Assembly: GCA_030654695.1 (NCBI GenBank)
Contig: JAURWY010000005.1
Location: forward strand, 31,799-95,798
Reading direction: 5' to 3'
From: Polaromonas sp.
GTDB lineage: Bacteria; Pseudomonadota; Gammaproteobacteria; Burkholderiales; Burkholderiaceae_C
DNA length: 64,000 nt
The translations under genes and the position numbers were made by a program. Positions within the stretch are counted from its first letter, which is position 1; each line of letters begins with the position of its first letter. Shown here piece after piece: positions 7,741 to 16,064 of the stretch. The notes beneath the pieces are model-generated. The model was not told where the DNA came from and ran no database searches. It saw only the letters and a program-made list of their open reading frames with translations.

Positions 7741-8151
7741 TCAGTCTTGCACCTTGCCGCGGGAGCTTTTGATGCTGGAACGCTGGCTCTTGCCTTCAAG
7801 TCGCCGCTGTTTTGAACCATAAGTCGGTTTGGTGGCGCGCCGGGCTTTGGGCGGCACCGCCACGCTGTCGACAACTTCTTGCAAGCGCGCCAGTGCATCG
7901 CTGCGGTTCATCTCTTGTGTGCGATGTTGCTGCGCCTTCAGTACCAGCACCCCATCTTGCGTGATGCGGCTGTCACTCAGGCACAGCAGCCGCTCCTTGA
8001 TCTCGACCGGCAAGGACGATGCAGCGATGTCAAAGCGCAGATGCACCGCGCTGGACACCTTGTTGACGTTTTGCCCGCCCGCGCCCTGCGCGCGAATCGC
8101 GCTGAGCTCGACCTCTCGCTCGTCAACAGGGTAGTGGGAAATAGTCGCCAT
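7741..8151 (-). CDS. arfB: Alternative ribosome-rescue factor ArfB (YaeJ/ICT1 family)
   Basis: A 136-residue peptidyl-tRNA hydrolase that frees stalled ribosomes. The release-factor-like domain has the catalytic motif GAGGQNVNKV, with Gly25-Gly26-Gln27, followed by SSAVHLRFDI. The C-terminal tail is strongly basic (RRATKPTYGSKQRRLEGK), the part that family members insert into the empty mRNA channel. Length and layout match E. coli ArfB. It is a housekeeping gene that happens to follow the pca operon by 63 bp on the same strand. Confidence 0.95.
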   Translation of the reverse strand: MATISHYPVDEREVELSAIRAQGAGGQNVNKVSSAVHLRFDIAASSLPVEIKERLLCLSDSRITQDGVLVLKAQQHRTQEMNRSDALARLQEVVDSVAVPPKARRATKPTYGSKQRRLEGKSQRSSIKSSRGKVQD

Positions 8152-8214
8152 GACCTGAATTGTGATCGGACTTGCAGGAGTCCATCTATTTGTCGCTGCA
8201 AGCGCCGCGGCGAA

Positions 8215-9420
8215 CTACTTCACCCCCTTCAAAAACGTTTCGAGCAAGGCAGCAAACGCCTGTGGCTGCTCCACTGCGCTTAAATGTGCCGCAGGCAAGG
8301 TCACAAGTTGGGCGCCGGGAATGCTGCTGACAATCGCTTCGGACAGCGCCAGTGTCGTGGCTTCATCGCGGGTGCCTGCGATCACCAACGTTGGGCAGCT
8401 GATGCGCTGGTTGCTGCTGCGAAAATCAATCGCGGCCACCGCACCGCAACTTGCGGCGTAAGGCTCTGGCGCAAGTTGTTCTAGCTTTTGACGCAGCGTG
8501 GCGACGCGAGCCGCACCACCGCCTGCTGTGTCGGCAATGAACTCCGGGGTGAACCAGCGCTGAATGGCGCCTTCGGCCACAGCAGCAACACCCTGCGCCA
8601 GCACCGTGCTCATGCGGGCCCGCCACATGGCACCGGCAGGCTCACCGTAATAATTAGCGGCGTTGGCAATCGTGATGCTCTTGACCAGTTGCGGGTGGCG
8701 CACGGCCAGTGCCTGCGCGGTCATGCCGCCCATGCTCAGACCCACAAAATGCACCGGGCCTGGGGCTTCTGCCTTGATCAGCGCGGCTGCATCGTCGGCC
8801 AACATCTCCATGCTGTACGGCCCTGCGGGTGCTGATGATTGACCATGTCCGCGGGCATCGTAGCGCAGCACGGTGAAGCGCGGCTTCAAGCGTTCAGCTA
8901 CCACGTCCCACATGCTGAGGTCACAACCAAGCGCATGGCTGAGCATCACCACCGGGCCTTGGCCCTCACGAACCCAATGCAGTTTAGGGGCTGGATTCGA
9001 TGCATTGGAAGACAGCCATCCTTTGTCTCGCAAGATCGCACCAGCGATGGAAAACGCATGATTGGCTGCCGGCACACCGCAATAAATCGCCGCCTGGATG
9101 ATGACTTCCTTGATGTCGTCAGGGGTCAAACGCGACTCTGGCGGACCGTCCAAACCAGCGCGCACATGCAGGGCAAATTCCTCGTAGGCTTTGAGCGCGA
9201 TCATGGTCGACAGCACCATCAGGCGCCGAGTTTTGTCGCCAAACGCTGGCCGACCCCAGACCTCGTTCCACGCGTAGCGCGTGATCAGGTTCTGAAATTC
9301 ACCGTTGAAGTCATTCACATTAACCAGCGATTTATCGACCCACGGATCCCCCAACACACGGCGGCGGTTCAGCATGCCGGCGTCGTAATCTTGTGCATGA
9401 TTGTTGTTGAGATCGATCAT
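8215..9420 (-). CDS. pcaCD: 4-carboxymuconolactone decarboxylase / 3-oxoadipate enol-lactonase fusion
   Basis: A 401-residue fusion of two consecutive protocatechuate-branch enzymes. Residues 1 to ~135 are PcaC-like (RRRVLGDPWVDKS, IIQAAIYCGVPAANHAF), decarboxylating 4-carboxymuconolactone. Residues ~145-401 are a PcaD-like alpha/beta hydrolase with Ser229 (VGLSMGG), Asp352 (AGTRDEA) and His379 (PAAHLSA), which opens 3-oxoadipate enol-lactone. The decarboxylase comes first, the reverse of the order usually described for actinobacterial PcaL. The start overlaps the end of pcaB by 4 bp, so the lactone-forming and lactone-using steps are co-translated. Cytoplasmic. Confidence 0.92.
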   Translation of the reverse strand: MIDLNNNHAQDYDAGMLNRRRVLGDPWVDKSLVNVNDFNGEFQNLITRYAWNEVWGRPAFGDKTRRLMVLSTMIALKAYEEFALHVRAGLDGPPESRLTPDDIKEVIIQAAIYCGVPAANHAFSIAGAILRDKGWLSSNASNPAPKLHWVREGQGPVVMLSHALGCDLSMWDVVAERLKPRFTVLRYDARGHGQSSAPAGPYSMEMLADDAAALIKAEAPGPVHFVGLSMGGMTAQALAVRHPQLVKSITIANAANYYGEPAGAMWRARMSTVLAQGVAAVAEGAIQRWFTPEFIADTAGGGAARVATLRQKLEQLAPEPYAASCGAVAAIDFRSSNQRISCPTLVIAGTRDEATTLALSEAIVSSIPGAQLVTLPAAHLSAVEQPQAFAALLETFLKGVK

Positions 9421-10664
9421 CGTTTCACTTTCGTAGGGGATTTAGATCTGCTGTCGGTCTGAAGCGAATTTACTGCATTCAAAGCCTTCAAGGCTTTCAG
9501 TTGAGCCTGCGTGACCTCGGCCGCATGCAGCGCCAATGCCGGGCTGAACCACTCGTCAGCGGCTTCAACCGGCAGCACCGTGCGCAGGGCTTGCAGGTTT
9601 ACCAGCATACGCGCTGTATCCACCTGCAGCCCCGGCAAAGCCTCGGCCATGGCGCGTGCGCTGCCGTGGGCCGACATCAGCAGACCCGGCCATTCGGCCA
9701 GCTCGGTTTGCCAATGACTCAGAGCGCGCTCGTGCTCTTGCGGCATCGCCGCCAGCAGTGCAGCGACACGCTGCGGTGCGCGCTGCGCGGCCACCAGCGC
9801 CACCATGCACGCCACCGGATTGCGCTTGTGCGGCATGGCCGAGGAACCACCGCGACCGGCCTCGGTCGGCTCGGACACTTCATTGACTTCGAACTGCCCC
9901 ATCAGCGAAATATCACGGGCAATCTTGCCAAGGCTACCCACCAGCAAGCCCAGCTCGCAACCCAGCGCAACCCATTCGTCGCGCTGCGTATGCCAAGTGG
10001 CCATCGGCGCTTTGAGTTGCAAGTCAGCCGCCATCAGAGCGATGACTTCCGGACCTTGCGCCTTCATTTGGGCCAGCGTGCCGACCGCCCCACCGAGCTG
10101 CACGCACAGAGCGTTGGCGGCAGCTGTTTGCAAACGTTGCTGGCTGCGGATCAAAGGCGCGACCCAGCCGGCGCACTTCAAACCGAAGCTGGTGACCGAG
10201 GCGGGCTGCAGCAAGGTGCGCGCCAATATCGGGTCGGCGGCATGGCGCTCAGCCAAGGCCAGCAAGGCATCAATGGCGATTTGCACATCGGCTTGCACCA
10301 AGGCCAGCGCGTCGCGCGTGACCAGCGACAACGCCGTGTCAATGACGTCTTGGCTAGTGCTGCCAAAGTGGACAAAGCGCACCGCGTCTGGATTGAACAG
10401 GCTGACCGTTTCCTTCAGGCTTTTCATCAAGGGAATGGCCAGCGTGCCGGCGCGTCCGCTTTCACGGACGATCTTGCTGACGTCAAAGAGCTCCACCTTG
10501 CAGGTGTCGATGATGGACTGCGCTGCGCTTTCGGGGATCAAGCCAACGTGCGCCTGCGCTCTGGCCAACGAGGCCTCAAAGCGCAACATCGCCGCTAAAA
10601 AATGACGCTCACCGAACGCCTCAATGCTCTCAGGGGTCGACAAAAAGCCTTCGAAAATACTCAT
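9417..10664 (-). CDS. pcaB: 3-carboxy-cis,cis-muconate cycloisomerase
   Basis: A 415-residue member of the fumarase/aspartase superfamily. The superfamily signature with GGSSAMPHKRNP lies at 272-283, and a GSTSQDVIDTAL block, containing the catalytic-site serine/threonine region, starts at 101. It turns 3-carboxy-cis,cis-muconate into 4-carboxymuconolactone, the substrate of the fused PcaCD encoded immediately downstream with a 4-bp overlap. Alternatives such as adenylosuccinate lyase are unlikely given the PcaC/PcaD neighbour. The ring-cleaving pcaGH genes that would supply its substrate are not in the window. Confidence 0.93.
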   Translation of the reverse strand: MSIFEGFLSTPESIEAFGERHFLAAMLRFEASLARAQAHVGLIPESAAQSIIDTCKVELFDVSKIVRESGRAGTLAIPLMKSLKETVSLFNPDAVRFVHFGSTSQDVIDTALSLVTRDALALVQADVQIAIDALLALAERHAADPILARTLLQPASVTSFGLKCAGWVAPLIRSQQRLQTAAANALCVQLGGAVGTLAQMKAQGPEVIALMAADLQLKAPMATWHTQRDEWVALGCELGLLVGSLGKIARDISLMGQFEVNEVSEPTEAGRGGSSAMPHKRNPVACMVALVAAQRAPQRVAALLAAMPQEHERALSHWQTELAEWPGLLMSAHGSARAMAEALPGLQVDTARMLVNLQALRTVLPVEAADEWFSPALALHAAEVTQAQLKALKALNAVNSLQTDSRSKSPTKVKR

Positions 10665-10711
10665 GGTCGGGGGCTTCTAAAAGTTGCGAAAGACAGAGTC
10701 TAGCGACCTTT

Positions 10712-11602
10712 TCAGCGTTTGAGCCTGATCTGATTCGGCAGCGGCACCGACCGACGCAACACGTCTTCACCCAGCCACTGCGCCGAGCGCCAAGCCCGCT
10801 GCGCGACTGTCGGCAAGGGCATTTGTTGGTAGTCATCGTTGAAGACTTCAAAGCTGTAGTCGCCGCGGTAACCCAGGCTGTGCAGCTTGTTGACCAAGGC
10901 CGCCAGCGCTTCGCTGTGAACGCCTTCGCCCGGAAACACCCGAAAGTGCCGCGCGGTGGTGATGCGTTCTTCAACGGACTTGATCTCAGTCCACATGAAG
11001 TCCGCCAGTTGAACCAGAAAAATCTTGTTGGGGTCGAGCATCTCAAGTTCGTCCAAGGAGGTCTTGGTGGCAAACATGTGGAACGAATCAAAACCGAGGC
11101 CGAGGTTCGGCATGTCCGCTTGGGTGATGATGTCCCAAGCCTGCGGAAACTCGTTGACCACACGCCCCCAAGACAAAGCTTCATAAGCGATCTTGATGTT
11201 CATCGGAATCGCCAGCATGGCCAGCTTGCGCAGGTCCTTGACCAACGCCTGCGTGTCGCCGGTGGCGTGCACGGAGGTCGACGAACAGATCAGCAACAGG
11301 CGGCAATCCAGCGCGTGACACATCTCGAGCATCGACTTGGCGATGTCCATCTTGTACTCATGCAGATGGCCTGACAGTCCTTCAAAGTCACGCAACACCT
11401 GAAACCCAGTGACGCGCAAGCCGCTGGATTTAACCACCTGTACGGCGGCCTCCAAACCCTCAGGGTGACCGACCAAGTCGCGCGCCGACAGCATGATCTG
11501 CGTGAAGCCAGCGTCCCGCACGGCCTTCAGCTTGGCCTCCAGCGGTCCGGCCAAAGAGATGGTGTCCATCCCGAAGTCGCTGATGTTTCCGCTGTAGTGC
11601 AT
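10712..11602 (-). CDS. TIM-barrel 3-dehydroshikimate dehydratase-like protein (N-terminal half of QuiC as a separate gene)
   Basis: A 296-residue sugar-phosphate isomerase/epimerase-fold TIM barrel. Metal-ligand positions expected of bacterial dehydroshikimate dehydratases can be read off: Glu141 (AYEALSWG), Asp172 (GFDSFHMF), Gln198 (FLVQLADF) and Glu252 (YSFEVFNDD), plus the HFRVFPGEG segment at about 219. Such enzymes convert 3-dehydroshikimate to protocatechuate. The gene lies 47 bp upstream of pcaB and 3 bp after an HPPD-like gene; in pseudomonads these two domains form one polypeptide, QuiC. Placement with pca genes supports a quinate/shikimate-to-protocatechuate role. A generic sugar isomerase is the main alternative. 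Confidence 0.8.
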   Translation of the reverse strand: MHYSGNISDFGMDTISLAGPLEAKLKAVRDAGFTQIMLSARDLVGHPEGLEAAVQVVKSSGLRVTGFQVLRDFEGLSGHLHEYKMDIAKSMLEMCHALDCRLLLICSSTSVHATGDTQALVKDLRKLAMLAIPMNIKIAYEALSWGRVVNEFPQAWDIITQADMPNLGLGFDSFHMFATKTSLDELEMLDPNKIFLVQLADFMWTEIKSVEERITTARHFRVFPGEGVHSEALAALVNKLHSLGYRGDYSFEVFNDDYQQMPLPTVAQRAWRSAQWLGEDVLRRSVPLPNQIRLKR

Positions 11603-11605
11603 GAC

Positions 11606-12559
11606 TCAGCTCCGCTCGCTGGTTTGCGGACTACTGCGTTGGTCTTGCACCAATTCAAAACTGACGCTTTGCAGCCAAGTGCGCGTGAGTGCGCCGCGGT
11701 CTTCAGTCTGTACACCGCGAGACTGCACAAACTCGACGCCGCGCTGGGCCAGTTCGGCGACTGTCGCGCGCACGTCAGCCGTACCCAGACCAATGCGCTG
11801 CAAGGCTTCATCGTCATTGACATCCAGCACGCTGGCGTCAGGCTCGATCAGCTGCACGTAAAAACGGGAAGCTGCCGGGCAAGGGCTTTGCAAAATACGA
11901 CCCTTCGGCAAGACGCCAAAACGCTTGTCGTCCGGCAGATCCGTGAAGCCAAACAGCTCGCGGTAGAACTCGGCCCAGTCTTCGGTGCGGTCATTGCCGA
12001 TGTACTGCACCACACCAAAGAAGTGCAGCCCGGCGACGGCCGGCGGATGCTGGTCAACGGTCGGGATCGGCACAAAGTCAACGTCGTAAATAGAGAACTT
12101 GTCGTAACGGTCGACAAAGTAAATACGGCTCTTGCCGACGCCATGAATCGCCGGGATGTTCAGCTCCATCACCTCGACCCGCGGCGGCACTGCCCAGGCG
12201 CCGCGCTCCAGCGCACGGCGGTAAGCGGCAGCGGCATCGCGCACGCGCAAGGCAATGGCCGCAATCACCGGCTTGTCATGCGGCGCAGCGCCATCGGGCA
12301 AGGTGGACACATGGGCGTTGACGATGATGTTGATCGCGCCTTGACGGTAGAGCAACACCTCGCGCGAGCGGTGGCGCGCCACCGGGCGAAAGCCCATCAT
12401 CTCCAGCACCTGCCCCAGCGCCTGCGGCTTGCTGGTGGTGTATTCAATGAACTCGATGCCGTCCAAGCCTATCGGATTGGCGGCCTCCGGGATGGCTTCG
12501 CGATCGGCAGCAAAGGCTGGCGATAACGCTTGCGAAAGTGCTTGTAAATGGGTGCTCAT
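11606..12559 (-). CDS. HPPD-like VOC protein (C-terminal half of QuiC as a separate gene)
   Basis: A 317-residue protein with two vicinal-oxygen-chelate repeats, laid out like 4-hydroxyphenylpyruvate dioxygenase: GLDGIEFIEYTT (31-42) opens the first repeat and LHFFGVVQYIG (178-188) the second. Aligned by eye to the HPPD iron triad, His179 and Glu302 (SFELVQDQ) are kept, but the second histidine position reads ALQRIGLG, so Arg255 replaces it. This argues against normal dioxygenase activity and for the accessory HPPD-like domain of QuiC-type dehydratases. It directly precedes the TIM-barrel gene with a 3-bp gap, so the two subunits could assemble. Confidence 0.75.
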   Translation of the reverse strand: MSTHLQALSQALSPAFAADREAIPEAANPIGLDGIEFIEYTTSKPQALGQVLEMMGFRPVARHRSREVLLYRQGAINIIVNAHVSTLPDGAAPHDKPVIAAIALRVRDAAAAYRRALERGAWAVPPRVEVMELNIPAIHGVGKSRIYFVDRYDKFSIYDVDFVPIPTVDQHPPAVAGLHFFGVVQYIGNDRTEDWAEFYRELFGFTDLPDDKRFGVLPKGRILQSPCPAASRFYVQLIEPDASVLDVNDDEALQRIGLGTADVRATVAELAQRGVEFVQSRGVQTEDRGALTRTWLQSVSFELVQDQRSSPQTSERS

Positions 12560-12599
12560 GGTGCGTCCTGAAATGACAAGTCAAAAAATCTAAAAAACA

Positions 12600-13358
12600 T
12601 CACACTGCGGCTGTGGCGCTCGCTTCCGGGACGAGCCCGCCGCCAAGAAACAACCGCTCAATATGCGGGTCGGCCAGCAATTCAGGGGCGGGCTTGTGCA
12701 GGACCAGCTGACCAGACTCTAGCGCAATGGCATCGTCTGAAATCTTCAATGCACTTTTCACGTTTTGCTCCACCATCAGCACCGTGGTGCCTTGGGCTGC
12801 CAAGTTCTTTAACAATTTGAAAACGTCTTGCACCACCAGAGGCGACAAGCCAATAGAAGGCTCGTCGATCAAAAGAACTTTGGGCCTGAGCAGCAAGGCA
12901 CGACCGATTTCAAGTTGCTTTTGTTCGCCACCTGATAGCGCAGACGCTTGTGAATGCAAGCGCTCTTTCACACGCGGGAAAAAGTTGAGCACTTCAGGAA
13001 TGCGTTCATGTGTAGTCTTGGTGCCGAGGGTGATGCCGCCCAACTCCAGATTTTGGAAGACGGTCAGTTGACCAAATAAATTACGCCCCTGCGGCACAAA
13101 GGCAATGCCTTTGGCGAGCAGCTGTTTTTGTGTCGCGCCGGCGATGTCTTCGCCGTCTAGAAGAATGCGGCCCTGACGCGGCTTGAGCAAGCCAAAGAGT
13201 GTTTTCAAGACGGTCGATTTACCAGCACCGTTGGGGCCCAGCAGCAAGGTGATGGAGCCGCGCCTGACCTTGAACGACAGGTTGTTGAGGATCATGAAAT
13301 CCTTGTAACCCGCGACCACATCGTCAAACTCAATACAAATGTCTTCGTTGGCCATCAT
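12600..13358 (-). CDS. livF: Branched-chain/aromatic-acid ABC transporter ATPase, LivF type
   Basis: A 252-residue ABC ATPase with Walker A GPNGAGKST, Q-loop FVPQGRNLFGQLT, signature ALSGGEQKQLEIG and Walker B VLLIDEPSIGLSP. The ATG at 13358 overlaps the TGA of livG by one base; a second ATG follows directly (13355). LivF and LivG energise the LivH/LivM channel at the inner face of the membrane. It is the last transporter gene before the dehydratase/pca genes, which follow after 40 bp on the same strand, so the cargo is probably an aromatic or hydroaromatic acid rather than an amino acid (inference). Confidence 0.9.
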   Translation of the reverse strand: MMANEDICIEFDDVVAGYKDFMILNNLSFKVRRGSITLLLGPNGAGKSTVLKTLFGLLKPRQGRILLDGEDIAGATQKQLLAKGIAFVPQGRNLFGQLTVFQNLELGGITLGTKTTHERIPEVLNFFPRVKERLHSQASALSGGEQKQLEIGRALLLRPKVLLIDEPSIGLSPLVVQDVFKLLKNLAAQGTTVLMVEQNVKSALKISDDAIALESGQLVLHKPAPELLADPHIERLFLGGGLVPEASATAAV

Positions 13359-14116
13359 CAATTTCCCAGGTAGGCGTCTAGCACCGCTTTGTTGGCGCGA
13401 ATCTCTGCCGGTGTGCCAATCGCCATGACCTGACCCTCGACCATCACCATGATCCGGTGACACAGGTCCATGACGAAGTCCATGTTGTGCTCAATCACGA
13501 CAAATGAACTCTGGCGTCCCAGCGTCGGATTTCGATTGAGCTCCTTGAGCAGCGTGGAAATGCCGCCCACCAAACTGGGGTTGACGCCGGCACAGGGCTC
13601 ATCGAGCAGCACCAGTGCCGGTTGGGCCATGAAGGCCATGGCGATATCGACCAGCTTTTGCTGCCCGTAGCTCAGGGTCCCGGCCAGCGTGTCGGCGACG
13701 TGGCGAATCCGGAATTGATCGATCAAGGCATCCGCCCTGTCGCCCAGCCCCGAGTCACCCGGTGCAAAAATGCGGCTCAGCATGCTGCCTTGATGCTCTT
13801 GCGCAGCAACGATGAGGTTGTCACGCACCGTCATTTTCCCGAAGACCTGCAGGGTCTGAAACGTACGACCGACACCACGCCGGCTCAGCGCCAAGGGCGA
13901 CAGCCCGCTGATGCTCTGACCATTCAGTTCGATCTCGCCGGCATCGGGCGTGATCTGCCCCAGCACGCTGTTGAACATGGTGGTCTTGCCCGAGCCGTTG
14001 GGCCCGATGACGCCAAATATTTCACCCGGCATGACTTCGAACGAGACACCGCCGACCGCTTGAATCGCACCGTAAGCCTTCTTCAGGCCGGTGACTTTGA
14101 GCAAAGGATGGGTCAT
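13358..14116 (-). CDS. livG: Branched-chain/aromatic-acid ABC transporter ATPase, LivG type
   Basis: A 252-residue ABC ATPase: Walker A GPNGSGKTT, FQTLQVFGKMTVRDNL in the Q-loop region, signature LSYGQQKLVDIA and Walker B LVLLDEPCAGVNP, ending with the Liv-type tail EIRANKAVLDAYLGN. The C-terminal segment and the SYGQQ form of the signature separate LivG from LivF. It overlaps livM by 4 bp upstream and livF by one base downstream, so stoichiometric co-translation is expected. Confidence 0.9.
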   Translation of the reverse strand: MTHPLLKVTGLKKAYGAIQAVGGVSFEVMPGEIFGVIGPNGSGKTTMFNSVLGQITPDAGEIELNGQSISGLSPLALSRRGVGRTFQTLQVFGKMTVRDNLIVAAQEHQGSMLSRIFAPGDSGLGDRADALIDQFRIRHVADTLAGTLSYGQQKLVDIAMAFMAQPALVLLDEPCAGVNPSLVGGISTLLKELNRNPTLGRQSSFVVIEHNMDFVMDLCHRIMVMVEGQVMAIGTPAEIRANKAVLDAYLGN

Positions 14117-15120
14117 GATCCAGCCTTCATTTTGGCAGCGTTGGACGCACGCTGGGCAGAGGCTTCACGCGCCGCACGGCGCGCCCTCAGGCGGTCTGGA
14201 ATGCTCAATAAGCCGTCCGGCAACCAAACCATCATCAGCACCACAGAAGCCCCAAATATCGGTAAATACCAAGCGGCAACGCCGGGCACATCGCGCATCC
14301 ACTCCGGCAACACAACGCCCACAGCAGCGCCCAGCACAGGGCCCAGAAAATAACCCGCACCGCCGACCACCACCATCAAATACATCATGATGGACGCACC
14401 CACTGTGAAGGGGCCAGGCTCAATGAACTGCACCAACGATGCGAACAGCGCACCGGCCACACCGGCGAAAGCCGCGCCAATGGCAAAGCTCAGTAGCGTG
14501 TAATTGCGAATGTCAATGCCCAGACTTTCAGCCCGAATCGGGTTATCGCGCAAGGCCTTGAAAGCCTTGCCCCAAGGCGAGCGCAGCAAGCCCCACAGCA
14601 GACCCGCCATCACCAGCGTGACCGCCAGCACGAAGTAGTAATACGGCCGATTGCCTTCCAACGAATAGCCCAACACAGAAGGCCGCGCGATGTTGTTGAT
14701 GCCGAACGTACCGCCGGTGAGCCACTCCTCGTTGCGCATCACCAACCAAATAGCGGTGTTAAAACCCAGCGTGGCAAACGCCAGATAAATAGCCTGCACG
14801 CGCAGCGCCGGAAAGCCCAGCACCAAGCCAACGGCAAAGCAAATCACAGCGGCCGCTGGCAAGCCCAGCCAGAAGCTGAAGCCCGCCTTCATCAAAATAG
14901 CCACGGTGTAAGCACCGATGCCAAAAAATGCCGCATGGCCGAGCGACTTCTGGCCGGCATAACCGGTGGTCAGGTTCAAGCCCATGATGGCGATAACAAA
15001 CACCAGCCAATAGCTCAACAAATAAACGCCGTAATTCTTCAGGTACTGCGGCGCCACCAACAGCAGCGCAGCGGCAGCCAGCGTGAACGCCAAGCCGACC
15101 TTGTGTTGCAAGAGCTTCAT
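14113..15120 (-). CDS. livM: ABC transporter permease, LivM type
   Basis: A 335-residue inner-membrane permease with about eight to ten hydrophobic helices, the LivM family block LTTGYAGQKSLGHAAFFGIGAYT near residue 50 (split here only by notation) and the cytoplasmic EAA-like segment SPWGKAFKALRDNPIRAESLGI. The C-terminus is basic and cytoplasmic (RLRARRAAREAS). Starts overlap with livH and livG neighbours by 4 bp on each side. It forms the channel together with LivH. Confidence 0.88.
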   Translation of the reverse strand: MKLLQHKVGLAFTLAAAALLLVAPQYLKNYGVYLLSYWLVFVIAIMGLNLTTGYAGQKSLGHAAFFGIGAYTVAILMKAGFSFWLGLPAAAVICFAVGLVLGFPALRVQAIYLAFATLGFNTAIWLVMRNEEWLTGGTFGINNIARPSVLGYSLEGNRPYYYFVLAVTLVMAGLLWGLLRSPWGKAFKALRDNPIRAESLGIDIRNYTLLSFAIGAAFAGVAGALFASLVQFIEPGPFTVGASIMMYLMVVVGGAGYFLGPVLGAAVGVVLPEWMRDVPGVAAWYLPIFGASVVLMMVWLPDGLLSIPDRLRARRAAREASAQRASNAAKMKAGS

Positions 15121-15992
15121 ACCTTGCGTTCCTCTTTTTTGCCCAACAGTCCTTGCGGTTTGAACAGAATCACGACCATGAAAATAACCAACGCCACGGC
15201 ATCTTTGTAGGCGGGAGAAATATAGGCAGCGGCCAAGTTTTCACAGACGCCGACGATCAATCCGCCCAGCAGCGCACCACGGGAGTTGTTGAAGCCGCCG
15301 ATGATGGCTGCAAAAAATGCCTTGGTGCCCAGCCCTTCACCCATGTCGAACTTGGCCAGATAGGTCGGCGTGACCAGCATCGCTGCGGCAACCGCCAGCA
15401 CCGCATTGATGGCGAAGGTGTAGAAAATCATGCGCGGCACATTGATGCCGAGCACGGACGCACTTTCGGTGTTTTGCGCGACCGCTTGCATGGCACGGCC
15501 GGTGACCGTCTTGGCGAGGAAAGCCTGCGTCGCCATGACAATCACCATCGCCAACGCGAAGGTGCCGATGTCCTGCAAGGTGACGGTCACGCCAGCGATG
15601 TTGTAGATCTTGTCGGCAAACAGGCTGGGAAATGGATGCGCCTCAGCGCTGTACCCTGCCCGCACGCCGTTGCGCATCGCAATCGACAAACCGATGGTGG
15701 CCACCACGATCGGCATCATGCCGTACTTGAACAGTGGATCGACCACGCCACGCTTGAAGACCCAGCCCAGAAGCAGCACCGCCAGCAACACGGTGCAGAC
15801 CACGCTGACCAGCATGGGCGCACCCAGCGACATGAAACCGAGCAGCATGAAAGCCGGCAACATGACGAATTCGCCTTGAGCGAAATTGATCGTGCCGGAG
15901 GCCTGCCACAGCAAGGTAAAGCCCAGCGCCGCCAGCGCATAAATACTGCCGGTGGCTAGGCCAGATAGGAAAAGTTGGAGGAAGTCGGTCAT
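15117..15992 (-). CDS. livH: ABC transporter permease, LivH type
   Basis: A 291-residue permease from the ATG at 15992 (MTDFLQLFLSGLATGSIYAL), the usual LivH opening; the longer reading to 16037 would begin inside the hairpin region and was rejected. GFTLLWQASGTINFAQGEFV is the family hallmark, and GRAMQAVAQNTESASVLGIN is the cytoplasmic coupling loop. It overlaps livM by 4 bp and lies 72 bp after livK, with a stable hairpin in the gap. Confidence 0.9.
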   Translation of the reverse strand: MTDFLQLFLSGLATGSIYALAALGFTLLWQASGTINFAQGEFVMLPAFMLLGFMSLGAPMLVSVVCTVLLAVLLLGWVFKRGVVDPLFKYGMMPIVVATIGLSIAMRNGVRAGYSAEAHPFPSLFADKIYNIAGVTVTLQDIGTFALAMVIVMATQAFLAKTVTGRAMQAVAQNTESASVLGINVPRMIFYTFAINAVLAVAAAMLVTPTYLAKFDMGEGLGTKAFFAAIIGGFNNSRGALLGGLIVGVCENLAAAYISPAYKDAVALVIFMVVILFKPQGLLGKKEERKV

Positions 15993-16020
15993 GGCATTTG
16001 GAGAAGCTGGCAATTGGCGG

Positions 16021-16050
16021 ATGCACCGACGCCGCAAGGCGAAGGTGCAT
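16021..16050 (-). promoter_or_regulatory. Intercistronic hairpin between livK and livH
   Basis: Arms ATGCACC (16021-16027) and GGTGCAT (16044-16050) pair perfectly, with an inner GCC/GGC stem closed by GCAA. It begins about 15 nt after the livK stop and has no T-tract, so it is more likely an RNA-stabilising or processing hairpin that keeps the receptor mRNA abundant relative to the permease mRNA. Confidence 0.55.
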
Positions 16051-16064
16051 TCAAAGCATGTTTT

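Noticed and set aside
9501..10598. A 365-codon open frame antisense to pcaB
   Set aside because: GC-rich codon usage keeps the opposite frame open; the translation is rich in Arg, Gln and His without motifs, and the sense strand encodes an unmistakable PcaB.
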